Shown: piece after piece, positions 26,769 to 35,458 of the stretch
How positions within the stretch are numbered: the first letter of the stretch is position 1
Layout: each line of letters opens with the position of its first letter
Source: [Eubacterium] yurii
Lineage (GTDB): Bacteria; Bacillota; Clostridia; Peptostreptococcales; Filifactoraceae
DNA length: 45,163 nt
Assembly: GCA_900167215.1 (NCBI GenBank)
Contig: FUZS01000022.1
Coordinates: 1-45,163, forward strand
Direction: 5' to 3'
Program-made: the position numbers and the translations under genes
Notes under the pieces: model-generated
Seen by the model: the letters and a program-made list of their open reading frames with translations, nothing else
Database searches by the model: none
What the model was told of the DNA's origin: nothing

Positions 26769-27794
26769 TTGAAAAAAACCGCATCGGTCTATATACCGCA
26801 TATGGGATGTCCAAATGACTGCATATTTTGCAATCAGGTCAAGATATCCGGACAAAAGACCCTCCTTGACTATGAGGCGATGAGAGAGGGCATAATGAGC
26901 AGCATATCCACCATGAAGGAGACAGATACTGTAGAGATTGCATTTTTCGGAGGGAGTTTCACCGCCATAGAAAAAGAGGTGCAGGAAAAATGTCTCAGCC
27001 TTGCAAACGACATAGCAAGGCAAATAGGCAAGGAAGTGCAGATAAAGCTCTCAACAAGACCTGATGCCATAGATGATGAAGTGATTGAAAGACTCCTAAG
27101 ACACAAGGTACACACAGTGGAGCTTGGAGTACAGTCTATGGATGATGAGGTGCTTAGGCTCAACAACAGAGGACATGACAGCAAGAGCGTATATGAGGCT
27201 TGTAAATTAATAAGAAAGACAAATATCAATCTTGGACTGCAACTTATGATAGGCTTGCTTGGGGATAGAAAGGAAAAGCTATATCAGACCATAGAAAAGG
27301 TGATAGACATACGCCCTGACATAGCAAGGATATATCCGGTGCTGGTGATAAAAGATACAGCCCTTGAAAGACTCTACCATGAAAAAAAATATCAGCCTAT
27401 ATCGCTGGAAGAAGCGGTAATCTATGCTAAGGATATGTACAAGAGCTTTGAAAATGCAAATATCAAGGTGATTCGCATAGGTCTTCAGGCTACAGAAAAC
27501 ATCGCCATAGGCAAGGACATGGTGGCAGGACCTTTTCACAGTGCCTTTGGTGAGATGGTCATTAGCGAGATATTTAGAGAAAATATCGAAAAATTAATAA
27601 TTGCGGATAATTTCAATCAGAAAACTCTAAAAATACTTTGTCCCAGGACTTTCATATCAAAGATAGTGGGCAACAGGAAGAAAAACGTAATATATTTCAA
27701 GCAAAAATACGATATAGATATAAGGCTGGAGGAAAGTAAACAGCTGATAATACTGGGCAGGCAGTATGAATGGGAAGAATTTATAAAACTATGA
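26769..27794 (+). CDS. Elp3-like radical SAM protein without acetyltransferase domain
   Basis: A 341-residue radical SAM protein. CPNDCIFCNQ carries the CxxxCxxC cluster site near residues 14-21, and FFGGSFT, STRPDAID and VELGVQSMDDEVL are the SAM-binding and barrel motifs of the Elp3/YhcC group. The GNAT half of true Elp3 is missing. In clostridia such genes commonly follow rnc; a tRNA or ribosome modification role is suspected but unproven. The start is a TTG at 26769 preceded by AAAAAGGAAG. It overlaps no gene but ends 14 bp before the PhnM-like start. Confidence 0.85.
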   Translation: MKKTASVYIPHMGCPNDCIFCNQVKISGQKTLLDYEAMREGIMSSISTMKETDTVEIAFFGGSFTAIEKEVQEKCLSLANDIARQIGKEVQIKLSTRPDAIDDEVIERLLRHKVHTVELGVQSMDDEVLRLNNRGHDSKSVYEACKLIRKTNINLGLQLMIGLLGDRKEKLYQTIEKVIDIRPDIARIYPVLVIKDTALERLYHEKKYQPISLEEAVIYAKDMYKSFENANIKVIRIGLQATENIAIGKDMVAGPFHSAFGEMVISEIFRENIEKLIIADNFNQKTLKILCPRTFISKIVGNRKKNVIYFKQKYDIDIRLEESKQLIILGRQYEWEEFIKL

Positions 27795-27808
27795 TAAAAG
27801 GTGATGAA

Positions 27809-28933
27809 ATGGTGATAATTTATTCAGACAAAATAGTGTTGCAAGACAATATACAAGAGGGATATATAAAAATCGACGGCGATATCATATCATCTATAGA
27901 AAAAGAAATAAAAGATGAAGAGAAAAAGTATGTCGTGGACTATAGCGGTTCTTATATAATGCCGGGAATAATCAATATTAGCAGTAGCAACATGGAAAAA
28001 AAGGAGACCCTTTCACCGTCGATAGGCTCTTCTGTGAACAAGCTCAGAGAGATAGAATACGCCTATGCGTCATCAGGAGTTACCACTGTATATCACAGTT
28101 TGTACCTTACAGAAAAAAAGATAAAAAATATGGATGAGGAAAAGGCAAAGACCATTGAACTGATAAATAATATCAAAAAATACGACTTGCACCCCTCATC
28201 AATAATAGACAACAAGACTCATCTCAAATTTCAGATAAAATCAATAAGAACTATGGATGATGTCAAGTTTTTATTGGACGAAAAACTCCTTGACTTTGTA
28301 TCTTACGAGATAAAATCCTACGACAAGGACAATAGAGTGTACAAAGATCAGTATATGCAGGAGTTTATGCAGACAAATCTGAACCTGACAGAAGATATGG
28401 CGGACAAGGTCATAGACAGGATAAAACAACTTAGAGAAGAGGCAAATATAGACGAGCTTGCATATCTGATAAAATACGCCCATTTCAAGGGAGTAAGGGT
28501 ATGTACTCCGGAATACAGCTCTGCAAGTAAGATATACAATGAATTTAAGGACACTACAGATATAATCAAAATCACTAAGGACAACAACAAGGAAGATATC
28601 CAAAAAGACGTGTTCTTCAAATTGATTAATGTATCAAGGATACTAAGCTGTAACGACTGCTCTCTTGTGGACGAAAACACTATAATATCATCAGACAGAA
28701 AACCTAACGAGCTCTTGGTATTTATCGGAGAGATGTGTAAGCACATGAGCCTTAACAAAATATCCAGATATCTATCAAGAAATCCTGCTGACGCTCTTGG
28801 GCTTAATAACAAAGGCGAGATAAAGGAAGGCTATGCAGCAGACCTTATAGCACTAAAATTCTTTGATGAAGCAGAGCCTGTAGTAGTAGGGCTGATAAAA
28901 GACGGAAAGTTAAAATTCAATATTAATGTATAA
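27809..28933 (+). CDS. PhnM-like amidohydrolase-fold protein, metal histidines missing
   Basis: A 374-residue protein that aligns along its length with PhnM, the triphosphate diphosphatase of the carbon-phosphorus lyase pathway. Landmarks are YIMPGIINISSSNMEK for PGLIELHTDNLDK, SSGVTTVYHSL, THLKFQI, a VSYEI stretch in the place of VSLMDHSPG, ISSDRKPNELL for SSDYxPxSLL, and NPADALGLNNKGEIKEG. The histidines of the HxD, SHDD and GSHSGN metal sites are replaced; one Asp (SSD) remains. It is probably inactive as a PhnM and may have a new role. No other phn gene is nearby. AAAGGTG precedes the ATG at 27809. Confidence 0.7.
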   Translation: MVIIYSDKIVLQDNIQEGYIKIDGDIISSIEKEIKDEEKKYVVDYSGSYIMPGIINISSSNMEKKETLSPSIGSSVNKLREIEYAYASSGVTTVYHSLYLTEKKIKNMDEEKAKTIELINNIKKYDLHPSSIIDNKTHLKFQIKSIRTMDDVKFLLDEKLLDFVSYEIKSYDKDNRVYKDQYMQEFMQTNLNLTEDMADKVIDRIKQLREEANIDELAYLIKYAHFKGVRVCTPEYSSASKIYNEFKDTTDIIKITKDNNKEDIQKDVFFKLINVSRILSCNDCSLVDENTIISSDRKPNELLVFIGEMCKHMSLNKISRYLSRNPADALGLNNKGEIKEGYAADLIALKFFDEAEPVVVGLIKDGKLKFNINV

Positions 28934-28940
28934 TTTATTG

Positions 28941-28973
28941 ACAATGATTGGTATCTTACCAATCATTGTTTTG
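28941..28973 (+). terminator. Intrinsic terminator after the PhnM-like gene
   Basis: ACAATGATTGGTA (28941-28953) pairs perfectly with TACCAATCATTGT (28957-28969) around a 3-nt loop, followed by TTTT. Confidence 0.8.
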
Positions 28974-28992
28974 GAATAGGATATTTTTATAC

Positions 28993-29085
28993 TAATACTA
29001 AAAATCTATTAAAAAGCCATATAATTTTTGAACTACATTGTCATTAGGCATAAAAACTTGGCATTATAAATAGTGATTATTTATT
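28993..29085 (+). mobile_element. MITE-like element B, copy
   Basis: From AATACTAAAAATCTATTAAA with AAGCCATATAATTTT to ACTTGGCATTATAAATAGTG. It parallels the copies at 21504-21620 and 10571-10690 (inverted). Confidence 0.5.
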
Positions 29086-29090
29086 TCTAA

Positions 29091-29215
29091 TACTAATCAC
29101 CGTTTATAAAGTCATATATTTAAATTTATTGAAATATTATTTTTATAGTTTTCAACAACTTATCCCTAATATATTTTAAGACTATTTAATCGGTTTTTAG
29201 TATAACTTGCTTTCC
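29091..29215 (+). mobile_element. MITE-like element C, uninterrupted copy
   Basis: Starts TACTAATCACCGTTTATAAA and ends CGGTTTTTAGTATAA. It carries the empty site (TATTATTTTTATAGTTTTC) that is filled by element A in the copy at 10283-10528. Confidence 0.6.
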
Positions 29216-29446
29216 ATATTGGAAGTTTTGATATTTTACTAAACTTAGATACATTCTAAATATTTATATACTATATTGAAAGATTAATCTATACTTGAAT
29301 TTTAGCGTCTAATTGTACTTATTTTTAATTCCTATATATTCATTATCAGATTCTATTAAAGTATATATAAACAAATTTGAATTTAGCTATAAACATAGTA
29401 TTTTTTGAAATTATTTTCTATCAATATTATAAAAGAGGAGCGTATT

Positions 29447-30976
29447 ATGGAAAAAGAATTAGCTTTGATACTTGACTTTGGCGGTCAATACAACCAGTTG
29501 ATAGCAAGAAGAGTAAGAGACAAGAACGTATACTGCGAGATACTGCCTTACAATGCAAGTATAGAGAGGATAAAAAGTCTAAACCCTAAGGGCATAATAT
29601 TTACCGGCGGACCAAACTCAGTATATGAAGAAGGCTCACCTAAGGTGGATAAAGAGATATTTAATCTTGGAGTGCCAATACTCGGCATATGCTACGGTAT
29701 GCAGATGATGACACAAATGCTTGGTGGTAAGGTATCTACAGCACAAAACAAGGAATTTGGAAAGACAAAAACTACTATAGTAAAATCAGGAAACATATTT
29801 GAAAATACTGACAAAACTCAAGATACATGGATGAGCCATGTAGACTATGTGGAAGTTTTGCCAGAAGGATTTGAAATAACTGCAACTACTGATAACTGTC
29901 CTGTTGCGGCAATGCAAGATGTCAAGAGAAAGTTCTATGGAGTACAGTTCCATGCGGAAGTTGAGCACACACAATTTGGCGAGACTATATTGGAAAACTT
30001 TTTAAATATCTGTAATTTTTCAAAAGACTGGTCAATGAAAAACTACGCCGGAGTAGCTGTAGAAGAAGTAAGACAGAAGGTAGGCGACAAAAAAGTATTG
30101 CTTGCACTTTCAGGAGGAGTGGACTCGTCAGTAGTAGCTGCATTAATATCAAAGGCGATAGGCTCAAATCTCACTTGTATATTTGTAGACCACGGACTTA
30201 TGAGAAAAAATGAGGGTGATGAAGTAGAAGCAGCCTTTAAAAACTCAGGAATGAACTTTATAAGAGTAAATGCACAGGACAGATTCTTGGGAAAATTGGC
30301 AGGAGTGTCAGAACCTGAACAAAAAAGAAAGATAATAGGCGAAGAATTCATCAGAGTATTCGAAGAAGAGGCGAAAAAAATCGGCAAGGTAGACTTTTTG
30401 GCACAAGGCACTATATATGCCGACGTGGTAGAAAGCGGAAAAGGCGATGCAGCAGTGATAAAGAGCCACCACAACGTTGGAGGACTGCCTGACTATGTAG
30501 ATTTTAAGGAGATAATAGAGCCGCTTAGAGATTTATTCAAAGATGAGGTTAGGAGATTGGGACTTGAACTTGGACTTCCTGAATACCTTGTACATCGCCA
30601 ACCATTCCCGGGACCCGGACTTGCCATAAGGGTCATGGGAGATATAACAAAGGAAAAACTTGACATTTTAAGAGACGCAGACTTTATATTCAGAGACGAG
30701 ATAGCAAAGGCAGGACTCGACAAGGAGATAAACCAATACTTCGCAGTACTGACAAACACAAGGACAGTGGGAGTAATGGGAGATTTCAGAACTTACGACT
30801 ACACACTCGCCCTAAGAGGAGTAAGGACAACAGATTTCATGACAGCAGACTGGGCAAGAATACCATACGAAGTCTTAGACAAGGTATCGACAAGAATAGT
30901 CAATGAAGTAAGCCACATAAACAGAATAGTGTACGACATAACAAGCAAACCTCCAGGGACTATAGAGTGGGAGTAA
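29447..30976 (+). CDS. guaA: GMP synthase (glutamine-hydrolysing)
   Basis: A 509-residue enzyme that aminates XMP to GMP. The N-terminal glutamine amidotransferase has its nucleophile in GICYGMQMM and the His-Glu pair in QFHAEVEHT. The ATP-pyrophosphatase domain carries SGGVDSS. The C-terminal dimerisation domain ends in the conserved PPGTIEWE. Full length is normal. The ATG at 29447 follows AGAGGAG; an in-frame ATG at 29405 lacks a site. The 3' end is a known insertion hotspot for genomic islands in several bacteria, and here the accessory region starts directly downstream. No purine riboswitch seen upstream. Confidence 0.97.
   Translation: MEKELALILDFGGQYNQLIARRVRDKNVYCEILPYNASIERIKSLNPKGIIFTGGPNSVYEEGSPKVDKEIFNLGVPILGICYGMQMMTQMLGGKVSTAQNKEFGKTKTTIVKSGNIFENTDKTQDTWMSHVDYVEVLPEGFEITATTDNCPVAAMQDVKRKFYGVQFHAEVEHTQFGETILENFLNICNFSKDWSMKNYAGVAVEEVRQKVGDKKVLLALSGGVDSSVVAALISKAIGSNLTCIFVDHGLMRKNEGDEVEAAFKNSGMNFIRVNAQDRFLGKLAGVSEPEQKRKIIGEEFIRVFEEEAKKIGKVDFLAQGTIYADVVESGKGDAAVIKSHHNVGGLPDYVDFKEIIEPLRDLFKDEVRRLGLELGLPEYLVHRQPFPGPGLAIRVMGDITKEKLDILRDADFIFRDEIAKAGLDKEINQYFAVLTNTRTVGVMGDFRTYDYTLALRGVRTTDFMTADWARIPYEVLDKVSTRIVNEVSHINRIVYDITSKPPGTIEWE
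30966..30975 (+). repeat. Putative left attachment-site core in guaA 3' end
   Basis: AGTGGGAGTA, encoding the last codons of guaA, is repeated exactly at 44656-44665 with partly similar flanks (GGACTATAG versus GGACATATCA). The two copies bracket the accessory region. Confidence 0.35.
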
Positions 30977-31127
30977 CGGAAGTGTATATGTTGTTGCAAA
31001 ATCGTTGAAAATAATAAGTTTTAGTAATTTAGCGGTACAAAAAACTCTTTGGTAATACTATTTTGATACTAAAAAACTTAAAAAATAGGTTCCAAAGGGA
31101 GTTGTTGAATATAGGTGAATTGTTTAG

Positions 31128-31159
31128 AAAGCCTTCCATCATTTGGGTGGGAGGCTTTT
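31128..31159 (+). terminator. Intrinsic terminator downstream of guaA
   Basis: AAAGCCTTCC at 31128-31137 pairs with the GGAGGCTTT arm ending at 31158, with one weak pair, and a T-run follows. Confidence 0.75.
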
Positions 31160-31202
31160 GTAAAAGAGTAAATGATAAATTAGAATTTGTGATGGTGAAT
31201 AT

Positions 31203-32015
31203 ATGAGAGTAATACTTAGTAGAAAAGGATTTGACTCAACGAATGGAGGAATAGCAAGCCCTATCTTTGAAGACGGAGCCATGATTTCATTTCCCATTCC
31301 AAGTGAATTAGACAATAGAGAAACATATGAGCAGCTTAGCTATAAGAAAGAAAACTATAAGAAAATCCTTAAAGATTTAAATTACAATGGCATTGAATCA
31401 TGCCATGTTGATCCTGATTTAGACCAAAAAAGAAGAGTAAAAAAAATATCTAACTGGGTGCCAGCTTTTGGACAGATTAATTCATCAGCCAGATACCTTA
31501 CCAACATAGGAGTTAAAGAAGGAGACATATTCTTGTTCTTTGGTAATTTTCATCAGGTATGCCAAACAGGAGGAAAGTACAAGTACACGAGAAGAACAGG
31601 AGACTTCTATAAAGATAAGGACTTGCAGGTTATATGGGGTTATCTGCAGGTAGGGAGAATCCTTTCTACTTCGGAAGAACAAAAAGAACTATGGTGGCAT
31701 CCCCATTCTATCGAAGAGCGAAGAAAGAATCCTACTAATTTGATATTCATAGCTTCTAAAACGCTGTCTTTTGATAAAACAAAGTCTGGAGCGGGACTAC
31801 TTTTGTTTGATAAGAAGAGAGTACTAACACTAGAGAATGCTAATAAAGCAACTTGGAAGATGAACAAGGTATATGACCCGAAGCACATAAAAGGGCACCG
31901 GAAAAACAGTGCAAAGGATCCCGAGACTGGAATCTATTACGCTGGCATATGGCAAGAGATTGGACTTCATGAATCAGATGAATGCACTAAGTGGGCAAGA
32001 GATATAATTCTATAG
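31203..32015 (+). CDS. Nmad3-like putative nucleotide-modification protein
   Basis: A 270-residue protein starting MRVILSRKGFDSTNGGIASP, the form of the Nmad3 (nucleotide modification associated domain 3) family proposed from comparative genomics to act with DNA-base or nucleotide modification systems. Further conserved-looking stretches are HVDPDLD, FLFFGNFHQV, IWGYLQVGRI and the ending GIWQEIGLHESDECTKWA. The enzyme activity is not known. It stands alone at the left end of the island, one gene away from the type I restriction locus. The ribosome site (GATGGTG) is weak. No transmembrane segment. Confidence 0.6.
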   Translation: MRVILSRKGFDSTNGGIASPIFEDGAMISFPIPSELDNRETYEQLSYKKENYKKILKDLNYNGIESCHVDPDLDQKRRVKKISNWVPAFGQINSSARYLTNIGVKEGDIFLFFGNFHQVCQTGGKYKYTRRTGDFYKDKDLQVIWGYLQVGRILSTSEEQKELWWHPHSIEERRKNPTNLIFIASKTLSFDKTKSGAGLLLFDKKRVLTLENANKATWKMNKVYDPKHIKGHRKNSAKDPETGIYYAGIWQEIGLHESDECTKWARDIIL

Positions 32016-32534
32016 ACTTTATTTTATTATGTTAATTAGACAAAAATTATAAAAAGGACATAACTTTAAGATTATAAGTTCTTTTTCAATAGTGGGGTGC
32101 AAAACACCTATACTACTGTAAAATACGGAGGTATATCAATTTTCTAAGTCTTTCATAATTTCTTTTCCTAAATATCATACTTTTTATTACTTTTATTTTA
32201 TTGTTATATCTCTCACATATTTTTCCCAATTATTTATTGCTTTACTTTTATTAGATAGTTTATCTTTATTATTGCCCTATTTATAATACCTTATCCAAAG
32301 CATTCTTTAGGAGATAAAAAGGGAATCTGATAAAGGTTATGAAATCGAAATATAGAACGAAGGATATGAAACGATAGAGGCGATGCACATGGTGAAAGAA
32401 AATTTGTCATGTGCACTCTTATTTTGATGGAACATCTGAATTTTTAATCAAAATGGAGTTATAACTATATTTTAACTTGACTTTATGTTATAATTGTAAA
32501 AGAATTTTATATATTCATGGAAGGTAGGTTCATC
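32016..32534. other. Intergenic region in the island
   Basis: About 520 bp without a credible gene. GCACATG (about 32385-32391) and CATGTGC (about 32408-32414) form a short hairpin. Fragments near 32310-32400 look like decayed coding DNA but match nothing recognised. Confidence 0.4.
32486..32494 (+). promoter_or_regulatory. Extended -10 promoter of the hsd operon
   Basis: TGTTATAAT at 32486-32494, the same form as the rnc promoter, lies 41 bp before the decayed XRE gene and would drive hsdM and downstream genes. Confidence 0.45.
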
Positions 32535-32740
32535 ATGAAAGCTAATTATAAATAAATGTAGATTATTTTGCTGGACAGGAATATGAAGAAGAAATTGGCA
32601 GAGCTTGCAGGGGTCGGTACATACAAGATTAATAAGCTTAATAAAAATAGGAATGTTACTGTGCAAGTCCTTGGAAGATTTGTAAATCACTGGATTGTGC
32701 ATTAGATGATATTATGGAATTTAAGGAGGATGGTGAATAA
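32535..32740 (+). pseudogene. Decayed XRE-family (YozG-like) regulator
   Basis: The frame MKANYK... continues as LLDRNMKKKLAELAGVGTYKINKLNKN and NVTVQVLG, the small helix-turn-helix regulator often found just before hsdM. There are in-frame stops at codons 7 and 9. A one-base loss after VLG shifts the conserved end (ICKSLDCALDDIMEF) to another frame. The ancestral TAA at 32738 lies 3 bp before hsdM. The gene is inactive, so any former control of the operon by it is lost. Confidence 0.75.
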
Positions 32741-32743
32741 ATA

Positions 32744-34276
32744 ATGGCTGTCAAAAACAATACAAATATAGGTTTTGAAAAGCAAATTTGGGATGCAGCT
32801 TGCGTTCTTTGGGGGCATATTCCTGCGGCAGAATATAGAAAGGTTATCGTAGGTCTTATTTTTCTTCGTTATATATCAAGTGCCTTTGAAAAACGCTACG
32901 AGGAGCTTTTAAAAGAAGGTGACGGTTTTGAAAACGATAGGGATGCCTATGCAGAAGAAAATATCTTTTTTGTACCTGAAGAGGCTCGTTGGAGTAGGAT
33001 TTCTTCTGCTGCACACACACCTGAAATTGGCACAGTAATTGATGACGCTATGAGAGCGATTGAAAAAGAAAATATAACACTCAAAAATGTTTTACCTAAA
33101 AATTATGCCAGCCCTGACTTGGATAAAAGAGTTTTAGGAGAAGTTGTTGACTTATTTACTAACGAAGTAAAAATGGATGGAACAGAAGCAAGTAAAGATT
33201 TACTGGGTAGGACATATGAATACTGTATTGCTCAGTTTGCTGCCTATGAAGGAACAAAGGGCGGCGAATTTTATACGCCTTCAAGTATTGTAAAGACAAT
33301 TGTTGCCATACTAAAACCATTCAATAATTGCAGAGTGTATGATCCATGTATGGGTAGTGGTGGTATGTTTGTACAGAGTGAAAAATTTGTACAGGCTCAT
33401 AGCGACAATCGAGGAAATATTTCTGTTTATGGACAGGAATCAAATGCAGATACATGGAAGATGGCGAAAATGAATATGGCAATAAGAGGAATTGATGCCA
33501 ATTTTGGCTCTTATCATGCCGATACATTTTTTAATGATATTCATAAAATGTTAAAATCGGATTTCATTATGGCAAATCCACCGTTCAATCTTTCTAATTG
33601 GGGAGCGGATAAACTAAAAGATGATGTTAGGTGGAAATATGGAACTCCACCCTCAGGGAATGCAAATTATGCGTGGATACAACATATGATTCACCACTTA
33701 GCACCGAATGGGAAAATAGGTTTAGTACTTGCTAATGGAGCGTTATCATCGCAATCTTCTGGAGAAGGAGAAATAAGGAAAAAGATTATAGAAGATGATC
33801 TCGTTGAAGGAATTGTAGCTTTACCGACACAGCTATTTTATAGTGTAACCATTCCAGTGACATTGTGGTTCATTACCAAAAATAAAAAGCAAAAAGGGAA
33901 GACTCTATTTATTGATGCCAGAAAAATGGGATATATGGTTGATAGAAAACATAGAGATTTTACGGAAGGTATACAAGAAGACGGAAGCCTTGGAGATATT
34001 GACTTATTAGCAAAAACATTTGAAGATTTTCAAAATGGGGTGTTAGAGGAGAAAAAGGGATTTTCGGCGATTGCCACAATAGAAGATATTGCAAAGCAAG
34101 ATTATATCTTAACTCCAGGACGATATGTAGGTATTGAGGAACAAGAAGATGACGGAGAGCCTTTTGAGGAAAAGATGACAAGACTGACTTCAGAGCTTTC
34201 GGATATGTTTGAGAAATCTCATGAACTGGAAGAGGAGATCAGGAAGAAACTGGGGGCGATTGGGTATGAGATATAG
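32744..34276 (+). CDS. hsdM: Type I restriction-modification system methyltransferase subunit HsdM
   Basis: A 510-residue N6-adenine methyltransferase. It has the N-terminal HsdM helical domain, then the SAM-binding motif DPCMGSGGMF near residue 200 and the catalytic NPPF near residue 279. It pairs with HsdS to methylate the recognition sequence. The gene is intact and overlaps hsdS by 11 bp. AAGGAGG lies 14 bases upstream, a little far, in the tail of the dead regulator gene. Confidence 0.96.
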   Translation: MAVKNNTNIGFEKQIWDAACVLWGHIPAAEYRKVIVGLIFLRYISSAFEKRYEELLKEGDGFENDRDAYAEENIFFVPEEARWSRISSAAHTPEIGTVIDDAMRAIEKENITLKNVLPKNYASPDLDKRVLGEVVDLFTNEVKMDGTEASKDLLGRTYEYCIAQFAAYEGTKGGEFYTPSSIVKTIVAILKPFNNCRVYDPCMGSGGMFVQSEKFVQAHSDNRGNISVYGQESNADTWKMAKMNMAIRGIDANFGSYHADTFFNDIHKMLKSDFIMANPPFNLSNWGADKLKDDVRWKYGTPPSGNANYAWIQHMIHHLAPNGKIGLVLANGALSSQSSGEGEIRKKIIEDDLVEGIVALPTQLFYSVTIPVTLWFITKNKKQKGKTLFIDARKMGYMVDRKHRDFTEGIQEDGSLGDIDLLAKTFEDFQNGVLEEKKGFSAIATIEDIAKQDYILTPGRYVGIEEQEDDGEPFEEKMTRLTSELSDMFEKSHELEEEIRKKLGAIGYEI

Positions 34277-35339
34277 GTTAGAAGAAATTGTAGATGTAAC
34301 AATGGGACAATCGCCTAAATCTGAATACTATAACACAGAAAAGGATGGGTACCCTTTTTTGCAAGGAAATAGAACGTTTGGATTTAAATATCCTACTTTT
34401 GATACTTACACAACGGTAGTGACGAAATTTGCTAAAGTTGGAGATGTGATAATGAGTGTTAGAGCACCTGTTGGAGCACTTAATATTACTCCAGTGGATA
34501 TGTGTTTAGGTCGTGGCGTTTGTTCATTGAGAATGAAGAATGGAAATCAAAGTTTTTTGTTCTACATGATGAAATATTATGTTTCACATTTGCTAAAAAA
34601 AGAGAGTGGTACAGTATTTGGCTCTGTGAACAGAAATGATATTAACGGCTTGGAAGTTGATATTCCAGAAGATGTAGAAGAACAAAAGAGAATTGCTCGA
34701 TATTTGGAAATGATAGACGATAAGATTGAACTCAATAATGCGATAAACAATAATTTAGAGCAGCAAGCTCAGGCTATCTTTGATAATATGTTTCCCAATA
34801 CTTCATCAGGCGATAAATTTATTGGTGATTTCATAACACCTAAACGAGGAAAGAATTTATTGTCAAAAAATGCTATATTGGGCGATGTTCCTGTTGTTGC
34901 AGGTGGATTAGAACCATCAACTTATCATAATGTATCAAATACACAAGCTCCTGTTCTCGCAATTTCTGCATCGGGAGCAAATGCTGGATATGTTAGCTTA
35001 TGGAACACCCCAATTTGGTCATCAGATTCATCTTATATAGATAGTTCTATGACTAATGATGTTTATTTTTGGTATGTCTTATTAAAGAAAAGACAAACAG
35101 AAATATTTGATACTCAAACTGGTTCGGCACAACCCCACATTTATCCTCAACATATTGCTACTATGCCAATAACAAATATAAGTAACGATGATATTTCTAC
35201 ATTCACAAATACGGTTACACCTATATTTGAAAGAATAGGTCATAATAAGGCTGAAAATATTCGGTTATCTGCTTTGCGAGACACTCTTTTACGAAAACTT
35301 ATGTCCGGCGAACTTGATGTGTCTGACATAGACCTCTAA
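34266..35339 (+). CDS. hsdS: Type I specificity subunit HsdS, full-length, switchable
   Basis: A 357-residue DNA-recognition subunit with two target recognition domains. TRD1 is residues 1 to about 130, then the conserved helix EEQKRIARYLEMIDDKIELN and AINNNLEQQ. TRD2 is about residues 180-320 and the second conserved helix ends MSGELDVSDIDL. The start at 34266 lies inside the end of hsdM (overlap of 11 bp). A 14-bp sequence in the central INNNL codons (34744-34757) is repeated in reverse just after the stop (35345-35358). Flipping between them would leave TRD1 alone, ending INNNLVA, as seen in hsdS' downstream. Confidence 0.93.
   Translation: MRYRLEEIVDVTMGQSPKSEYYNTEKDGYPFLQGNRTFGFKYPTFDTYTTVVTKFAKVGDVIMSVRAPVGALNITPVDMCLGRGVCSLRMKNGNQSFLFYMMKYYVSHLLKKESGTVFGSVNRNDINGLEVDIPEDVEEQKRIARYLEMIDDKIELNNAINNNLEQQAQAIFDNMFPNTSSGDKFIGDFITPKRGKNLLSKNAILGDVPVVAGGLEPSTYHNVSNTQAPVLAISASGANAGYVSLWNTPIWSSDSSYIDSSMTNDVYFWYVLLKKRQTEIFDTQTGSAQPHIYPQHIATMPITNISNDDISTFTNTVTPIFERIGHNKAENIRLSALRDTLLRKLMSGELDVSDIDL
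34743..34758 (+). repeat. Inversion site a (hsdS centre)
   Basis: Contains TAAACAATAATTTA (34744-34757), the core shared by four sites in the locus. It encodes INNNL between the two halves of HsdS and is in forward orientation. Confidence 0.8.
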
Positions 35340-35343
35340 GCCA

Positions 35344-35359
35344 CTAAATTATTGTTTAG
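35344..35359 (-). repeat. Inversion site b (after hsdS stop)
   Basis: Reverse complement of the core at 35345-35358, immediately after the TAA of hsdS. With its flank it reads INNNLVA-stop if joined to site a, matching the actual end of hsdS'. Confidence 0.8.
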
Positions 35360-35458
35360 CATATAACATACCCATAACTTCTGTGGGTGGCAGAAGTTAA
35401 TATCGGGGGACTTCCGCCCCATAGTCGTTCTCTAAGAATAAATAAAGGAGGATTGACT

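Noticed and set aside
29216-29446. Purine or PRPP/ppGpp riboswitch upstream of guaA
   Set aside because: No conserved purine-aptamer core or terminator-like switch was found in the leader; only MITE-like sequence and AT-rich DNA.
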